Shown piece after piece: positions 35,819-36,435 of a stretch of DNA of 36,435 nt. Each line of letters begins with the position of its first letter. Position 1 is the first letter of the stretch. The notes under the pieces were generated by a model. That model saw only the letters and a list, made by a program, of their open reading frames with translations, was not told the DNA's origin and did no database searches. The position numbers and the translations under genes are program-made. The stretch is from Barnesiella sp. (lineage in GTDB: Bacteria > Bacteroidota > Bacteroidia > Bacteroidales > Muribaculaceae), in assembly GCA_014801075.1 (NCBI GenBank), contig JAAVEW010000008.1:12874-49308 (forward strand). The letters are read 5' to 3'.

Positions 35819-36435
35819 ATGAAAAAATGGAGTGAGGAGGCATGGGCCGCAGCCCTGCCTTTGGTTGAGAAAATAAAGGAATTGCCCTTTCTGCGCGAAC
35901 TGTCGGAAGGCTCGCTTGACCCTGAGATATTCCGCTTCTATATAAGTCAGGACAATCTCTATATCAATGAATACAGCCGCGTGCTGGCTCACATAGCGTC
36001 ACGCCTGCCCGAGATGGCCGACGTGGAGACATTCCTCGGATTTGCCGCCGCCGGAGTGGCTGTTGAGAAGGAGCTGCACGCCATGTATGACCCCGACCCG
36101 ACGTTGCGCAAGTCTGACGCATGCGAGTTCTACACCTCCTATCTGCGTGCCCGCTCGCAGGCCGACGTTGCCGTTGAGGCCGCCGCAATCCTGCCCTGCT
36201 TCTGGGTGTATCTTGAAGTAGGCAAGTACATTCTGTCGACCGCGCGTCTCGAAGGCAACCGCTACGGAGCGTGGATCGGAACCTACTCCGACCCCGCATT
36301 CGATGAAAGCACGCGTAAGGCTATCGACGTGTGCGACCGTCTGGCCGCCGCCGCGCCCGAGCATATACGCCGTCAGATGACCGACACGTTTATCGACTGC
36401 ACCCGCCTCGAAATGCTTTTCTGGGAGTCGGCCTA
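35819..36435 (+). CDS. tenA: TenA, aminopyrimidine aminohydrolase / thiaminase II (truncated by the right edge)
   Basis: Salvages the pyrimidine of degraded thiamine by hydrolysing aminomethyl pyrimidine to HMP. The frame is open from ATG at 35819 to the edge (205 codons), nearly the full family length of about 220-230. The nucleophile Cys127 (ILPCFWVYLEVGKY), the WIGTYSD motif and Glu198 in TRLEMLFWES are in place. It is 89 bp after thiH on the same strand and probably under the same riboswitch. The C-terminus and any following thi genes (thiF, thiC, thiD) are outside the window. Confidence 0.93.
   Translation, partial: MKKWSEEAWAAALPLVEKIKELPFLRELSEGSLDPEIFRFYISQDNLYINEYSRVLAHIASRLPEMADVETFLGFAAAGVAVEKELHAMYDPDPTLRKSDACEFYTSYLRARSQADVAVEAAAILPCFWVYLEVGKYILSTARLEGNRYGAWIGTYSDPAFDESTRKAIDVCDRLAAAAPEHIRRQMTDTFIDCTRLEMLFWESA

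Overview
The window looks like a chromosomal segment of a Bacteroidales bacterium, possibly a Muribaculaceae-like gut species (taxonomy is inferred, not searched). The reasons are: several promoters of the Bacteroidota type (TTTG, 19 bp, TAnnTTTG) placed exactly where promoters are expected; few Shine-Dalgarno sequences; lipoprotein signal peptides; and a gene set typical of the order (fused large PurL, EtfB-EtfA-acyl-CoA dehydrogenase, GltB-GltD, recJ-recQ, a TPP-riboswitch thi operon). Most of the segment is GC-rich (by eye near 55-60%). About 24.5-32.0 kb is clearly AT-richer.

Layout. Positions 1-6089 are all on the minus strand: a C11 (clostripain-like) lipoprotein protease, an MscS channel, then recJ and recQ overlapping by 4 bp (recQ runs off the left edge). 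Positions 6267-11497 (+) hold purL and a PurF-like protein that has lost its glutaminase nucleophile. Positions 11824-15470 (+) hold an electron-transfer flavoprotein pair and a long acyl-CoA dehydrogenase, closed by a strong terminator. Positions 15745-16728 (+) encode two small tandem lipoproteins that resemble each other. Positions 16807-22858 (-) are gltB-gltD, glutamate synthase. Positions 23152-24485 (-) are a two-gene ThrE-type threonine/serine exporter.

The most unusual region is 24709-31877 (-). It is a tight eight-gene operon: NeuD/PglD-like acyltransferase, acyl carrier protein, SDR reductase, split transketolase (N and C subunits), acyl-AMP ligase, LuxE-like acyl-protein synthetase and LuxC-like acyl-CoA reductase. 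There is no luciferase (luxAB), no LuxD, no ketosynthase and no glycosyltransferase. The enzymes suggest that a carboxylic acid is activated, carried on an ACP, and reduced to an aldehyde. The aldehyde could then accept a two-carbon ketol unit from the TPP-dependent transketolase, followed by reduction and acylation. I know of no described pathway with this exact set; the product is unknown. The operon is AT-rich and is followed by several nested inverted repeats.

Divergent from that operon, 32090-36435 (+) is a thiamine operon: promoter, TPP riboswitch, thiS, a TenI-ThiE fusion, thiG, thiH and a truncated tenA at the right edge. Its product, thiamine diphosphate, is the cofactor of the transketolase encoded next door.
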